The position numbers and the translations under genes are program-made. Shown piece by piece: positions 51,831 through 60,266 of a DNA stretch of 64,000 nt (positions are counted from its first letter, which is position 1; each line of letters begins with the position of its first letter). This DNA is from Alphaproteobacteria bacterium. Lineage in GTDB: Bacteria; Pseudomonadota; Alphaproteobacteria; Micavibrionales; Micavibrionaceae. Under the pieces are notes generated by a model that was given only the letters and a program-made list of their open reading frames with translations, was not told where the DNA came from and ran no database searches. The stretch covers positions 130,804 to 194,803 of the forward strand of contig JAACQG010000005.1 in NCBI GenBank assembly GCA_009995045.1, in the 5' to 3' direction.

Positions 51831-52347
51831 TTAAGCTTTCATAGCGACGCCGTATTATGCGGCGGTCGCTAAAAAAAATACACATTAATGCACTTTTTAG
51901 GCTCGTTAAAATCTTAACGGGCCTTAGTCACGTGCGGCTTTTCACGCCGTGAACAATTATTTCTTTTTTGTATTTTCACTGTATGTTCTCATTGCGTTGG
52001 GTCGAATAATTGTTGTAGTTTGAATTTATCAGCAGGGCGTTAATAGAAATATTAATAAAAAGATCCGAATGGGTCGTTTGTTGATTACATATGTGTGCAA
52101 AAATACCTAGAATTGGTAATTTTGTTGCGTGTGTAAATGTGGGGAAACTGTCTCAAGCCTATGCTCCTAGTAGAGCGCGCTTCAGAATTGTAGCCTGTAT
52201 AAATATTAAAATCGTTGTTTGAAAAACCTTTGTTGGGGCTTTAATGGCCATTCCGCAAACCCTTTTTCTTTGCCTGCGTTTCGTGTGTTGGCCCCCGGTT
52301 TTTATGCGTTTTAAACAACAACACTTTTGAATGAGGAGAAAATGAGT
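51831..52347 (+). other. Long rpsT-dnaA spacer with hairpins and DnaA boxes
   Basis: About 517 bp without a gene. Three hairpins: TAGCGAC-GCCG with CGGC-GTCGCTA (51842-51871), an 11-bp AGGCTCGTTAA stem (51899-51924), and a CACG/CGGC one (51929-51951). None is followed by a T-run. DnaA boxes: a perfect match to TTWTNCACA, on the minus strand, at 52094-52102 and an 8/9 match at 52130-52138, with a 7/9 candidate at 52138-52146. It may hold the dnaA promoter; an origin cannot be confirmed. Confidence 0.5.
52094..52102 (-). promoter_or_regulatory. DnaA box upstream of dnaA
   Basis: TGTGCAAAA, the reverse complement of TTTTGCACA, fully matches TTWTNCACA. It lies about 250 bases before the dnaA start, near a second 8/9 match at 52130-52138. 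Confidence 0.55.
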
Positions 52348-53781
52348 ATGTCAGACATCGGAACTAAGACCGTTGCATTGATTAAAGAGAATGCTGAGTA
52401 TCAGGAAGCGTCTTTAAAGCCATCAAAGGAAATTATGAAGGTTTGGAAGAAAGTGCATTCTGATATGCGCTCTGAGTTCGGTGAGGCAGTGTTTCGTAGC
52501 TGGTTGAAGCCTTTATCTCTTCAGGCTTTTTATCACGGTACTATGGAGGTTTCTGTTCCCACTCGCTTTATGCGTGACTGGATTCAAAATCACTATTCTG
52601 ACCGCATCCTTGCGATGTGTGCAGAGGCTTCTGAAGACATTAAGCGTTTACAGATTGTTGTTGTTCAGGGCGCGATTTTAGATGATATCGAAGAAGCCCC
52701 AATGAATTCTGCACCTGCTAAGGCAAACCAGAATGAGCAAAGAGAAATGCTTGCCGAGGTGTCTTCACCGCTTGATGAGCGTTTCAAATTTGAAAATTTC
52801 GTTGTTGGTAAGCCTAATGCGCTTGCGCATGCTGCGGCGCGGCGCGTTGTTGAAAGCGATGTTTTGCCATTTAACCCGCTCTTTATCTATGGTGGTGTTG
52901 GTCTTGGTAAGACGCATTTGATGCACGCAATTGCGCATGCTCTTCAAGAGCAACAGCCAGAAAAGACAGTGATGTATCTTTCTGCCGAGAAGTTTATGTA
53001 TCAATTCGTTAAGGCGCTTCGCTCTGATTCTGCGATGAACTTTAAAGAAATGTTCCGCAGCGTTGATGTGTTGATGATTGATGATATTCAATTTATCGCT
53101 GGTAAAGAATCGACACAGGAAGAGTTCTTCCACACGTTCAACGCACTTGTTGATCAAAACAAACAGATCATTATCTCCGCTGATAAGGCGCCTGGTGACC
53201 TTACCGGCATTGATGAGCGTCTTCGTTCACGTCTTGCATGGGGTTTGGTTGCGGATATTCACCCGACAACGTATGATTTGCGTCTTGGCATTTTGCGCAC
53301 AAAGCGCGAGCAGCTTGGCGCGGATGTTCCTGATAGTGTGCTTGAGTTTTTGGCGCTTAAGGTGACAAGCAATGTGCGTGAGCTTGAAGGGGCGTTGAAC
53401 CGAATCGTTGCGCATGCTGATGTTTCAAAGGCTGTGATTACACTCGAAAGCACGCAAGATGTCCTCCAAGACTTGCTCCGTGCGCATGATCGCCGCATCA
53501 CGATTGATGAAATTCAGCGTAAAGTGGCTGAGCATTACAATCTTCGTCTGACTGATATGCATTCTGCGCGTCGCGCACGCAATGTTGCCCGTCCGCGTCA
53601 GGTTGCGATGTATCTTGCCAAGCAATTAACCGCGCGTTCATTGCCGGAAATTGGCCGTAAATTTGGTGGCCGTGACCATACAACTGTTATGCATGCCGTG
53701 CGTAAGGTTGAGGAATTGATCGAAGAAGATGCGCAAATCGCACAAGACGTAGATGTCGTGCGCCGCGCTTTGACTGGCTGA
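52348..53781 (+). CDS. dnaA: Chromosomal replication initiator DnaA
   Basis: A 477-residue AAA+ initiator that melts the origin. Domain I (about 20-95) has the 'FRSWLKPLSLQAF' type helix, domain III has Walker A GGVGLGKTH and DDIQFIAGK, and domain IV ends with the DnaA signature GGRDHTTVMHAVRKVEEL. ATGs at 52342 and 52348 are both in frame; GAGGAG (52333-52338) lies 9 bases before the second but only 3 before the first, so 52348 is preferred. The TTG at 52327 is not needed. Confidence 0.97.
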   Translation: MSDIGTKTVALIKENAEYQEASLKPSKEIMKVWKKVHSDMRSEFGEAVFRSWLKPLSLQAFYHGTMEVSVPTRFMRDWIQNHYSDRILAMCAEASEDIKRLQIVVVQGAILDDIEEAPMNSAPAKANQNEQREMLAEVSSPLDERFKFENFVVGKPNALAHAAARRVVESDVLPFNPLFIYGGVGLGKTHLMHAIAHALQEQQPEKTVMYLSAEKFMYQFVKALRSDSAMNFKEMFRSVDVLMIDDIQFIAGKESTQEEFFHTFNALVDQNKQIIISADKAPGDLTGIDERLRSRLAWGLVADIHPTTYDLRLGILRTKREQLGADVPDSVLEFLALKVTSNVRELEGALNRIVAHADVSKAVITLESTQDVLQDLLRAHDRRITIDEIQRKVAEHYNLRLTDMHSARRARNVARPRQVAMYLAKQLTARSLPEIGRKFGGRDHTTVMHAVRKVEELIEEDAQIAQDVDVVRRALTG

Positions 53782-53842
53782 TAATGCGCCTAGTCAAAGC
53801 TGTTAACCCGTCTTTTTGGCAGGTTGTAGTTTGATAGTTTTT

Positions 53843-53871
53843 AAAAAAGCGAGGTTTAGCCTCGCTTTTTT
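53843..53871. terminator. Bidirectional terminator after dnaA
   Basis: AAAAAAGCGAGG and CCTCGCTTTTTT form a perfect stem around TTTAG, with six T on one side and six A on the other. It ends dnaA and the convergent small lipoprotein gene. Confidence 0.9.
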
Positions 53872-53872
53872 G

Positions 53873-54103
53873 TTAATCGTCTAGATCAATGTCATCTTCG
53901 TCAGTGAGTGCGCCGGTAGCTGCGCCTACTGCTGCGCCCACTGCTGCTCCTGTTACAACGCTTCCGCCCGTCACAGCGGCGCCTGCTGCGCCAACGCCTG
54001 CGCCGATACCGCCGCCGCTCAGGCTGCGATCAGTTTTTGAGCTTCCGCATGCTGCGATTGATAAGCTTGCAAATGATAAAAGTATGATGGTTAAAAATTT
54101 CAT
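53873..54103 (-). CDS. Glycine-zipper lipoprotein
   Basis: A 76-residue protein with a lipoprotein signal (SIAAC, Cys19) and a Gly/Ala-rich repeat region (residues about 28-65, with repeated GAxVG and GAAVG units), a glycine-zipper membrane-associating pattern, ending in an acidic DDIDLDD. Similar small lipoproteins are common in Proteobacteria. Terminator immediately downstream. Confidence 0.82.
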   Translation of the reverse strand: MKFLTIILLSFASLSIAACGSSKTDRSLSGGGIGAGVGAAGAAVTGGSVVTGAAVGAAVGAATGALTDEDDIDLDD

Positions 54104-54344
54104 ATGTTACCTTCCTTTCCTCTTTTCAACGAGCGAGGTTTGAAAAAAGTTCATCATAATTGTGAAAAAATTTGGCGTGGTGCTTTGCGTGTGAAGTGAA
54201 GGCTAAACCATAAACGCGTTTAAAAGGGCGCTGTAGTCGCGCAAGTGTGGGATTTCGTCTTTGAAAATTAATTATGGGACGAAATTGTGGTTTTTCGCAA
54301 AAAAGAAATGTACGGCGAGGATTTGGTGGTTTAAAACTTACGTT

Positions 54345-55367
54345 ATGACACATACAATTGAAGAGGTGCGGGCGCTCTATAAAAAGCCGTTATTGGATTT
54401 GATTTATGATGCTGCTACGGCGCATCGGGCGAATCATGATCATCACGAAATGCAAATGTGTACATTGCTGTCGATTAAGACGGGCGGATGCGCGGAGGAT
54501 TGCAAATATTGTTCTCAGTCGATCTATAATAATACCGATCTTGAAAAAGAGATTTTGATGAAAACCGATGAGGTTTTGGCGCAAGCACGGGCCGCGAAAG
54601 AAGCGGGGTCAACCCGATTTTGCATGGGGGCTGCGTGGCCGCGTGTGCTTGATGGGCGTGCATTTGATCGTGTGTGCGACATGGTCAAGGGCGTTTCCGA
54701 TATGGGGATGGAGGCGTGTTGTACGCTTGGTATGCTCACCGAGGATCAGGCGCATAAGCTTAAAGAGGCGGGATTGACGGCGTATAATCACAATCTTGAT
54801 ACATCCGAAGAATTTTACGACAAAATCATCACAACCCGCTCTTACCAAGAGCGTCTTGATACACTTGCGAATGTCGCAAAAGCGGGCATTAGTGCATGTT
54901 GTGGCGGGATTTTGGGGCTCGGTGAGGATGAAGATGATCGTATCTCCTTGCTCCACACACTCAGCAATCTAAACCCGCAGCCAGAGAGCGTGCCGATTAA
55001 CATGCTTGTACCGGTTGAGGGGACGCCATTGGCGAAAGTTGAGCGATTGGATATTTTTGAATGGATCAGATGTATTGCCGTTGCGCGCATATTGATGCCA
55101 AAGGCGATGGTGCGTTTATCCGCAGGTCGCTTGGAGATTTCGAAAGAGGCGCAAGCGATGGCGTTCATGGCGGGTGCGAATGCGATCTTTACGGGTGAAA
55201 AATTGCTGACGACGGCAAACCCAGAGGCGGATTTTGATTATACGCTTCTTGGGGAGCTTGGTATGACACCGCGCGTGCCATACAAAGATGGTGTTGCAGT
55301 GACAGAGCAGGGCGGCGGATGCGGCAAGCCTGGTGGTTGTGGGTGCGCGTCTCAAGAGGCCGCTTGA
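54345..55367 (+). CDS. bioB: Biotin synthase
   Basis: The 340-residue radical SAM enzyme inserting sulfur into dethiobiotin. The cluster motif GCAEDCKYC gives the CxxxCxxC cysteines near residue 52. 'TLLSIKTGG', 'CCGGILGLGE' and 'RLSAGRLEI' carry further conserved residues. The frame is open upstream to 54261, but the ATG at 54345 matches the normal start 'MTHTIEEVRALYKKPL'. The stop TGA overlaps the start of bioF. No BioR-type palindrome was found upstream. Confidence 0.96.
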   Translation: MTHTIEEVRALYKKPLLDLIYDAATAHRANHDHHEMQMCTLLSIKTGGCAEDCKYCSQSIYNNTDLEKEILMKTDEVLAQARAAKEAGSTRFCMGAAWPRVLDGRAFDRVCDMVKGVSDMGMEACCTLGMLTEDQAHKLKEAGLTAYNHNLDTSEEFYDKIITTRSYQERLDTLANVAKAGISACCGGILGLGEDEDDRISLLHTLSNLNPQPESVPINMLVPVEGTPLAKVERLDIFEWIRCIAVARILMPKAMVRLSAGRLEISKEAQAMAFMAGANAIFTGEKLLTTANPEADFDYTLLGELGMTPRVPYKDGVAVTEQGGGCGKPGGCGCASQEAA

Positions 55368-56491
55368 TAGATTTTCATGACAAGATCGACGCGTTAAAGG
55401 CAAAAGGGCGATATCGTAGCCTGACGCTGCCGCGCGGCGTGGATCTGACGTCCAATGATTATTTGGGTTTGGCGGGGCATCCTGTGTTGCGGGAGGCGGC
55501 GATCTCTTATTTGCAAAATGGCGGCGATATTGGTGCGGGTGGCTCGCGGTTGTTGCGTGGACATTGCGCCGAACATGCGGCATTAGAAGAGTATGCGGCA
55601 ATGTTTTTTGCGGCGCCGCGCGCGTTGTATTTGTCTTCGGGTTATCAGGCGAATGTCACATTGTTTCAAACACTTGCGACGCGACATGATGTGATTATCT
55701 TTGATGAATATGTGCATGCATCGGCGCGGGAGGGAATTCAAAACTCTCACGCGCAGCATATGCGTGTGCAGCATAATGATGTAAACGCATTTGAAGATGC
55801 GTGCAAAAATGCGCAGCAAAAAGTGTCCGCGACGGCGGGCGGTAAAATCTGGATTTCGATTGAATCTGTTTATTCCATGGATGGGGATGTTGCGCCGCTT
55901 GATGCGTTATATAAATTGGCGGAGCGATATGATGCGATGCTTGTGATTGATGAGGCGCATGGCACAGGTGTGATGGGCGCAAACGGCAAGGGCGTTTCGG
56001 AAGAATTGATAGCGCAGCATGGATATGCGCGGATTGTTACGCTGCACACATGCGGAAAAGCGATGGGTGTTGCGGGCAGTTTGATGTGCGCGTCTGATGG
56101 TGTGATTGACATGATGATTAATGCTGCGCGCGGATTTATATACTCCACCGCGCCAATGCCACTGCAGGCATATTTGGTGCAAAAATCACTTGAAATTATT
56201 GGGTCGGGTGAGGGTGATGTGCGGCGGGCGCGGCTCGATGGTTTGAATAAAAAGGCGCAGCAAATTTTCGGCGGATCAGGAACATGTATTGTGCCGATTG
56301 TTATTGGTGATGATGCACGCGCCGTTGAGATCGCGGATATGCTGCAGCGAAAAGGATGGGATATTCGTGCCATCCGCCCACCAAGCGTCCCCGAAGCAAC
56401 CGCGCGTTTGCGTTTGTCGTTGAACGCGGATTTGGGCGAGGATGTGTTGGATGCGTTTGCTGCGGATTATGCGGGTATTGTTAACAGCTAA
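55364..56491 (+). CDS. bioF: 8-amino-7-oxononanoate synthase
   Basis: A 375-residue PLP enzyme condensing pimeloyl-CoA or pimeloyl-ACP with alanine, first step of biotin ring assembly. The PLP Lys is in HTCGKAMG, the aspartate in VIDEAHGTG and the helix GDIGAGGSRLLRGH near the N-terminus are typical. It starts at a TTG that overlaps the bioB stop (TTGA), so translation is coupled. Homologues of this length are normal. Confidence 0.93.
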   Translation: MIDFHDKIDALKAKGRYRSLTLPRGVDLTSNDYLGLAGHPVLREAAISYLQNGGDIGAGGSRLLRGHCAEHAALEEYAAMFFAAPRALYLSSGYQANVTLFQTLATRHDVIIFDEYVHASAREGIQNSHAQHMRVQHNDVNAFEDACKNAQQKVSATAGGKIWISIESVYSMDGDVAPLDALYKLAERYDAMLVIDEAHGTGVMGANGKGVSEELIAQHGYARIVTLHTCGKAMGVAGSLMCASDGVIDMMINAARGFIYSTAPMPLQAYLVQKSLEIIGSGEGDVRRARLDGLNKKAQQIFGGSGTCIVPIVIGDDARAVEIADMLQRKGWDIRAIRPPSVPEATARLRLSLNADLGEDVLDAFAADYAGIVNS

Positions 56492-56510
56492 AATTACATG
56501 GGGGCTAAGC

Positions 56511-57218
56511 ATGAAGATATTTTCTGGTCTTATTATTGGTGTTTTATTGATCGCGGGCGCAGCCTTTGCGGTGGCGCAGGTTGCGGATAGCGGCGCGAAG
56601 TCTTCTTATAACTGGCGCTACAAAATGACCGTGACGGTGGACACACCCGAAGGTGAAGTCTCGGGCAGTGCGGTGCATGAGATTAGAAATTCCCTCTATG
56701 GCTCGCCTTTATCGCAAGGCGGCAACCCCGGTAAAATCAGTGGTGAGGCGGTTGTTGTTGATCTGGGGGAGCGTGGAGTTTTATTCGCGCTGATTTCGGA
56801 TCGATCGGATAACCGTTTTAGCGAAAATTTCCCCGTGCCCGGAAAGGTTGGCGCGATCGGCAGTACAACGCCCGAAGGGATCAAATATCAATCCTCGCTG
56901 CCCGTTGGCACAAAAGCGGTTTTAGACCCGCACACCCCGCAAGGCTACCCCAAGCTTGTGACGTTTACCGATATGGATGATCCGAAATCCGTCACTTTGG
57001 TGCAGGAATGGGAACGCCGCGGCGAAGCCGGCTATGCGTTTAATGATCAACGTTTGCTCAAAGCCGATCGGTTTGAGGAATTGTTTGGTGAGGGTGTGCG
57101 GCTGAAAGAGATTACGATTGAGATTGCCGATGAACCCGTGACGTGGGGCGTGGTTAAAAAATATTTAGGCCAACGTCGAGCAGTTGGCCCTTATGAGTTT
57201 ATTAAGGGAGAAAAATAA
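56511..57218 (+). CDS. Secreted protein, unknown function
   Basis: A 235-residue protein with a signal peptide (MKIFSGLIIGVLLIAGAAFA, cut near AVAQ). The mature part is a beta-rich domain ('YKMTVTVDTPEGEVSGSAVHEI', shortened), similar to unnamed proteins seen in alphaproteobacterial genomes. The ATG at 56511 follows a GGGGG ribosome-binding site, 19 bp after bioF. Its stop overlaps the ATG of the next gene (TAATG). Within the biotin operon its role is unclear. Confidence 0.7.
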   Translation: MKIFSGLIIGVLLIAGAAFAVAQVADSGAKSSYNWRYKMTVTVDTPEGEVSGSAVHEIRNSLYGSPLSQGGNPGKISGEAVVVDLGERGVLFALISDRSDNRFSENFPVPGKVGAIGSTTPEGIKYQSSLPVGTKAVLDPHTPQGYPKLVTFTDMDDPKSVTLVQEWERRGEAGYAFNDQRLLKADRFEELFGEGVRLKEITIEIADEPVTWGVVKKYLGQRRAVGPYEFIKGEK

Positions 57219-57646
57219 TGTCACTTAAACCTGAGCTAATGCACGCAATTCTCTCAATGGACGCATATAATCGCGGGTATGACGCCTCTATTGAATTAAG
57301 TAATGGCGGTGTTGGTGATGCCGAAATTGCCAAAACGACATTAGACGGTATTACTGTGAACCTAGATTCTATTATTATTCGTGATCCGGTCACAGGCGAA
57401 AGATTAGACGACGATATAGGCTTCTACGCCCTCGCTTACGATTACAACGGCGAAACCATCATTTCCTATCGGGGGACGGATTATCCGGAAGAAGATGGCA
57501 AAGTCACAGTCGCGGGCCAGGAAATCTATAAGGATATCTATCACGGTTGGTCATTAGGCGACGGCAATTTGATGAGCGAGCAAGGCCAAATTTTTACCAA
57601 TAAGTTTTCAAAGTCGTTAATAGCGGAAGCTCCATCGCTTTTTTAA
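57218..57646 (+). pseudogene. Truncated class 3-lipase-like hydrolase
   Basis: A 142-residue protein that resembles the N-terminal part of an alpha/beta hydrolase (lipase class 3 / DUF2974-like): DIGFYALAYDYNGETIISYRGTDY and DIYHGWSLGDGNLMSEQGQ, the region normally followed by the GHSLGG nucleophile. Here the frame stops soon after, without a GxSxG, so the enzyme should be inactive. It is translationally coupled to the upstream gene by TAATG. It could be a decayed gene or a small standalone domain. Confidence 0.55.
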
Positions 57647-57708
57647 ACACGCTTTATGGGTAATGATTTGACTCGCAATCGTGGCTTGGTTTGTTTACAA
57701 AAAGAGTT

Positions 57709-58347
57709 ATGGCGAATAAATGCATTATTACGGGGACCGATACGGATATCGGCAAGACGGTTGTGGCGGGCATGCTCTCGCTGGCGCTTGGCGCGTCCTA
57801 TTGGAAGCCGATACAGGCGGGCGTTGAAGGCGGCGTGGATACCAAAGCCGTACAAAAGATGACGGGGCTACCCGCGGAGCGATTCTTGCCCGAGAGCTAT
57901 GTCCTGTCCGAGCCATTATCGCCGCATCGTTCGGCGGAATTGGATGATGTGACGATCAAGGTTGATGATCTTACAATCCCTGATACATCCGATCCATTGA
58001 TTATCGAGGGTGCGGGCGGGTTGATGGTGCCGTTGAGTCGTAAGAATTTGATGATTAATTTGTTCCGCAAATGGAATGAAGACCAGCATGTGCCGGTTAT
58101 TTTGGTGGCGCGTACGGGGCTGGGTACGATTAATCATACGTTATTGTCGCTGGAGGCTCTGTGGGCGCGTAATATTCCGATCCATGGGATCATTTTTGTG
58201 GGCGAGGATAATCCCGATAATATCAATACGATAGCAGAGTTTTCCGATGTAAAAGTGCTCGGTAGACTTCCAATCCTTGACTCTTTGGATTCAAAATCTT
58301 TAAGTAAGGCATTCGATGATAATTTTAATCTTGAGGATTTTAGCTAA
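57709..58347 (+). CDS. bioD: Dethiobiotin synthetase
   Basis: A 212-residue P-loop enzyme forming dethiobiotin from DAPA, CO2 and ATP. The P-loop is GTDTDIGKTVVA at the N-terminus, and EGAGGLMVPL near residue 103 is the classical BioD motif. The in-frame start at 57691 is less likely; the ATG at 57709 follows AAAGAG and begins the conserved strand. bioA follows directly. Confidence 0.94.
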   Translation: MANKCIITGTDTDIGKTVVAGMLSLALGASYWKPIQAGVEGGVDTKAVQKMTGLPAERFLPESYVLSEPLSPHRSAELDDVTIKVDDLTIPDTSDPLIIEGAGGLMVPLSRKNLMINLFRKWNEDQHVPVILVARTGLGTINHTLLSLEALWARNIPIHGIIFVGEDNPDNINTIAEFSDVKVLGRLPILDSLDSKSLSKAFDDNFNLEDFS

Positions 58348-59664
58348 GTGAGCAATCGCGTTTCACCCGTCTGGCACCCTATGACCCAACATAAAGTGTT
58401 TGGGCCTGCGGTTCATATCGAACGGGCGGAAGGGGCGTATTTGTACCAACGCAACGGCAAAAAGATTATCGATGGTATTTCATCATGGTGGGTGAATACC
58501 CATGGGCATTGCCACCCGAAAATCGTCGCCGCCGTGCAAGAGCAGGTTGGCAAGTTAGAGCAGGTGATCTTTGCCGGATTTACCCATGAGCCCGCCGAGA
58601 AATTAACGCGTAAATTGCTAAGCGCGGTGAAATCGCGTTTTCACCGGATGCAAGGCAAGCGGATTGAATTTGCGTTTTATTCCGATAGCGGCTCTACGGC
58701 GATTGAGGTCGCGATGAAGATGGCGGCGGGATATTTCGCGCAAAATGGCGATCCGCGGACGAAAATTTTGGCGCTTGAGGGTGGTTATCACGGCGATACG
58801 TTCGGGACGATGTCTGCGGGTGCGCGCGGCGTCTTTAATCAAATGTACGCGCCGTTTTTATTTGATGTGGCGCATCTTCCTTTCCCACATGAAGGCAAGG
58901 AAGAGCAGGTTCTGGCCAAGCTTGATGCATGGCTGAAGAAACATGGTGAGGAATGCGCGGCGTTTATCTTTGAGCCGATCGTGCAGGGCGCGGCGGGGAT
59001 GCAGGTTTATTCGGGCGATGTTTTGTCCAAGATGGCGGCAAAATGCCGTGAATACGGAATATTGCTGATTGCGGATGAGGTTATGACGGGGTTTGGTCGC
59101 ACGGGGACGATGTTCGCAAGTGAGCAGGCCAATATCATCCCTGACTTTCTTTGTTTGTCGAAAGGGCTTACCGGTGGTTTCTTGCCGATGGGGGCGACTT
59201 TGACGCATCGTGATATCTATAAGGCGTTTTATCATGATGAGAAATCGAAACAGTTTTTCCATTCTACATCCTTTACCGCCAATCCTATGGCATGTGCGGC
59301 GGCGCTGGCGAGTTTGGAGATTTGGGAAGAGGAAGATGTGCTTGCGGATGTCGCGCGGATTGAGGGCGAGCATCTGAAGGCGGCGGCGTGGTATATGGCG
59401 CGTCCTGATGTGCTTGATGTGCGGGTTAAGGGCGGGATTTTCGCCGTGGATGTGCGCGATGATGTGTCCGGGTATTTGTCTTCTATCGCAACGGATATAT
59501 ATGATTTCATGCTTGAGAATGGCGTTCTCTTGCGGCCGATTGGCAATACGGTTTATATATTGCCGCCATACTGCATAAAAAATAAAGATTTGGAGATAAT
59601 CTATGAAACACTCTGGCGATCCTTGGACAGCCTCCGGAATGAAGGTGTCCAACAAGCAGCATGA
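58348..59664 (+). CDS. bioA: Adenosylmethionine-8-amino-7-oxononanoate aminotransferase
   Basis: The 438-residue PLP-dependent aminotransferase making DAPA with SAM as amino donor. WWVNTHGHCHP near residue 48 and CLSKGLTGGFLPMG with the PLP Lys near residue 272 are diagnostic. It uses a GTG start that directly follows the bioD stop codon. Its 3' end overlaps the next gene by 62 bases. Confidence 0.95.
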   Translation: MSNRVSPVWHPMTQHKVFGPAVHIERAEGAYLYQRNGKKIIDGISSWWVNTHGHCHPKIVAAVQEQVGKLEQVIFAGFTHEPAEKLTRKLLSAVKSRFHRMQGKRIEFAFYSDSGSTAIEVAMKMAAGYFAQNGDPRTKILALEGGYHGDTFGTMSAGARGVFNQMYAPFLFDVAHLPFPHEGKEEQVLAKLDAWLKKHGEECAAFIFEPIVQGAAGMQVYSGDVLSKMAAKCREYGILLIADEVMTGFGRTGTMFASEQANIIPDFLCLSKGLTGGFLPMGATLTHRDIYKAFYHDEKSKQFFHSTSFTANPMACAAALASLEIWEEEDVLADVARIEGEHLKAAAWYMARPDVLDVRVKGGIFAVDVRDDVSGYLSSIATDIYDFMLENGVLLRPIGNTVYILPPYCIKNKDLEIIYETLWRSLDSLRNEGVQQAA

Positions 59665-60265
59665 AGCGCCTGTTCGTGATTTCCTTGAAGCGATTATAGA
59701 CCAGCCAAAGGCGCATGCGAAATTCCTCAACATGCTTTCTATGCTTGAGCATATGGGCAGCCGTAAGATTATGGTGAGCCAGATGGATCGCGGGGATGTG
59801 CTCTCTCAAGACACGCTTCAGCATCTCGCCGAAGAGGCGCGGCATGCTTATTTCTTTAAACGCCATGCCGAGCGGATTAACGGCGCGCCGATGGATGGAT
59901 GGCTTGATGCCAACACCATGACCCGTGTGCCTGCGCTGATGTATTTTGGGCGTATGGATGCGGGCATTTCCAAGCGCGTGGGCAATGACGACGCTTATGG
60001 TTGGGTGTCGCTGATTATCGAACTTCGTGCATGCTGGCTTTACGGGATTTACAATGACGTTGTTGAGCGCGCAGATTTTCATTTGCCGCTTAAGGGATTG
60101 CTCGCGGAAGAAGATCATCATCTCGCGGAAATGTTCGAGATGTGCGGCGAGAATCACGACCTGCTGAAAGAGCTTTCGGCTTATGAGACGTCGCTTTTTG
60201 AAAAGCTCTGGAGCGCGTTAGAGGGTGAATTTTCAAGCACGGTGGATAATCGCGAAGCCGCGTAA
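59603..60265 (+). CDS. Ferritin-like diiron protein at the end of the biotin operon
   Basis: A 220-residue helical protein of unknown function. It shows the ferritin-like diiron ligand pattern: E49 (LEHMGSRK), E78-x-x-H81 (EEARHA), E140 (IIELRA) and E170-x-x-H173 (EEDHHLAEM), with E-to-E distances of 29 and 30 residues, matching a four-helix bundle with two EXXH sites. No redox or electron-donor partner is visible in the window. Its ATG lies 62 bases inside bioA and has GGAG at 8 bases. The tight overlap suggests a role in biotin synthesis, for example in making the pimelate precursor, since no bioC/bioH/bioI/bioZ is seen here; this is inference. Confidence 0.75.
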   Translation: MKHSGDPWTASGMKVSNKQHEAPVRDFLEAIIDQPKAHAKFLNMLSMLEHMGSRKIMVSQMDRGDVLSQDTLQHLAEEARHAYFFKRHAERINGAPMDGWLDANTMTRVPALMYFGRMDAGISKRVGNDDAYGWVSLIIELRACWLYGIYNDVVERADFHLPLKGLLAEEDHHLAEMFEMCGENHDLLKELSAYETSLFEKLWSALEGEFSSTVDNREAA

Positions 60266-60266
60266 T

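Noticed and set aside
51842-51951. Hairpins after rpsT as intrinsic terminators
   Set aside because: None has a downstream T-run on either strand (the first is followed by A8), so they are listed only as structures in the spacer.
54104-54344. BioR or BirA operator upstream of bioB
   Set aside because: No TTATMKATAA palindrome or biotin operator-like sequence was visible; control of the operon stays unknown.
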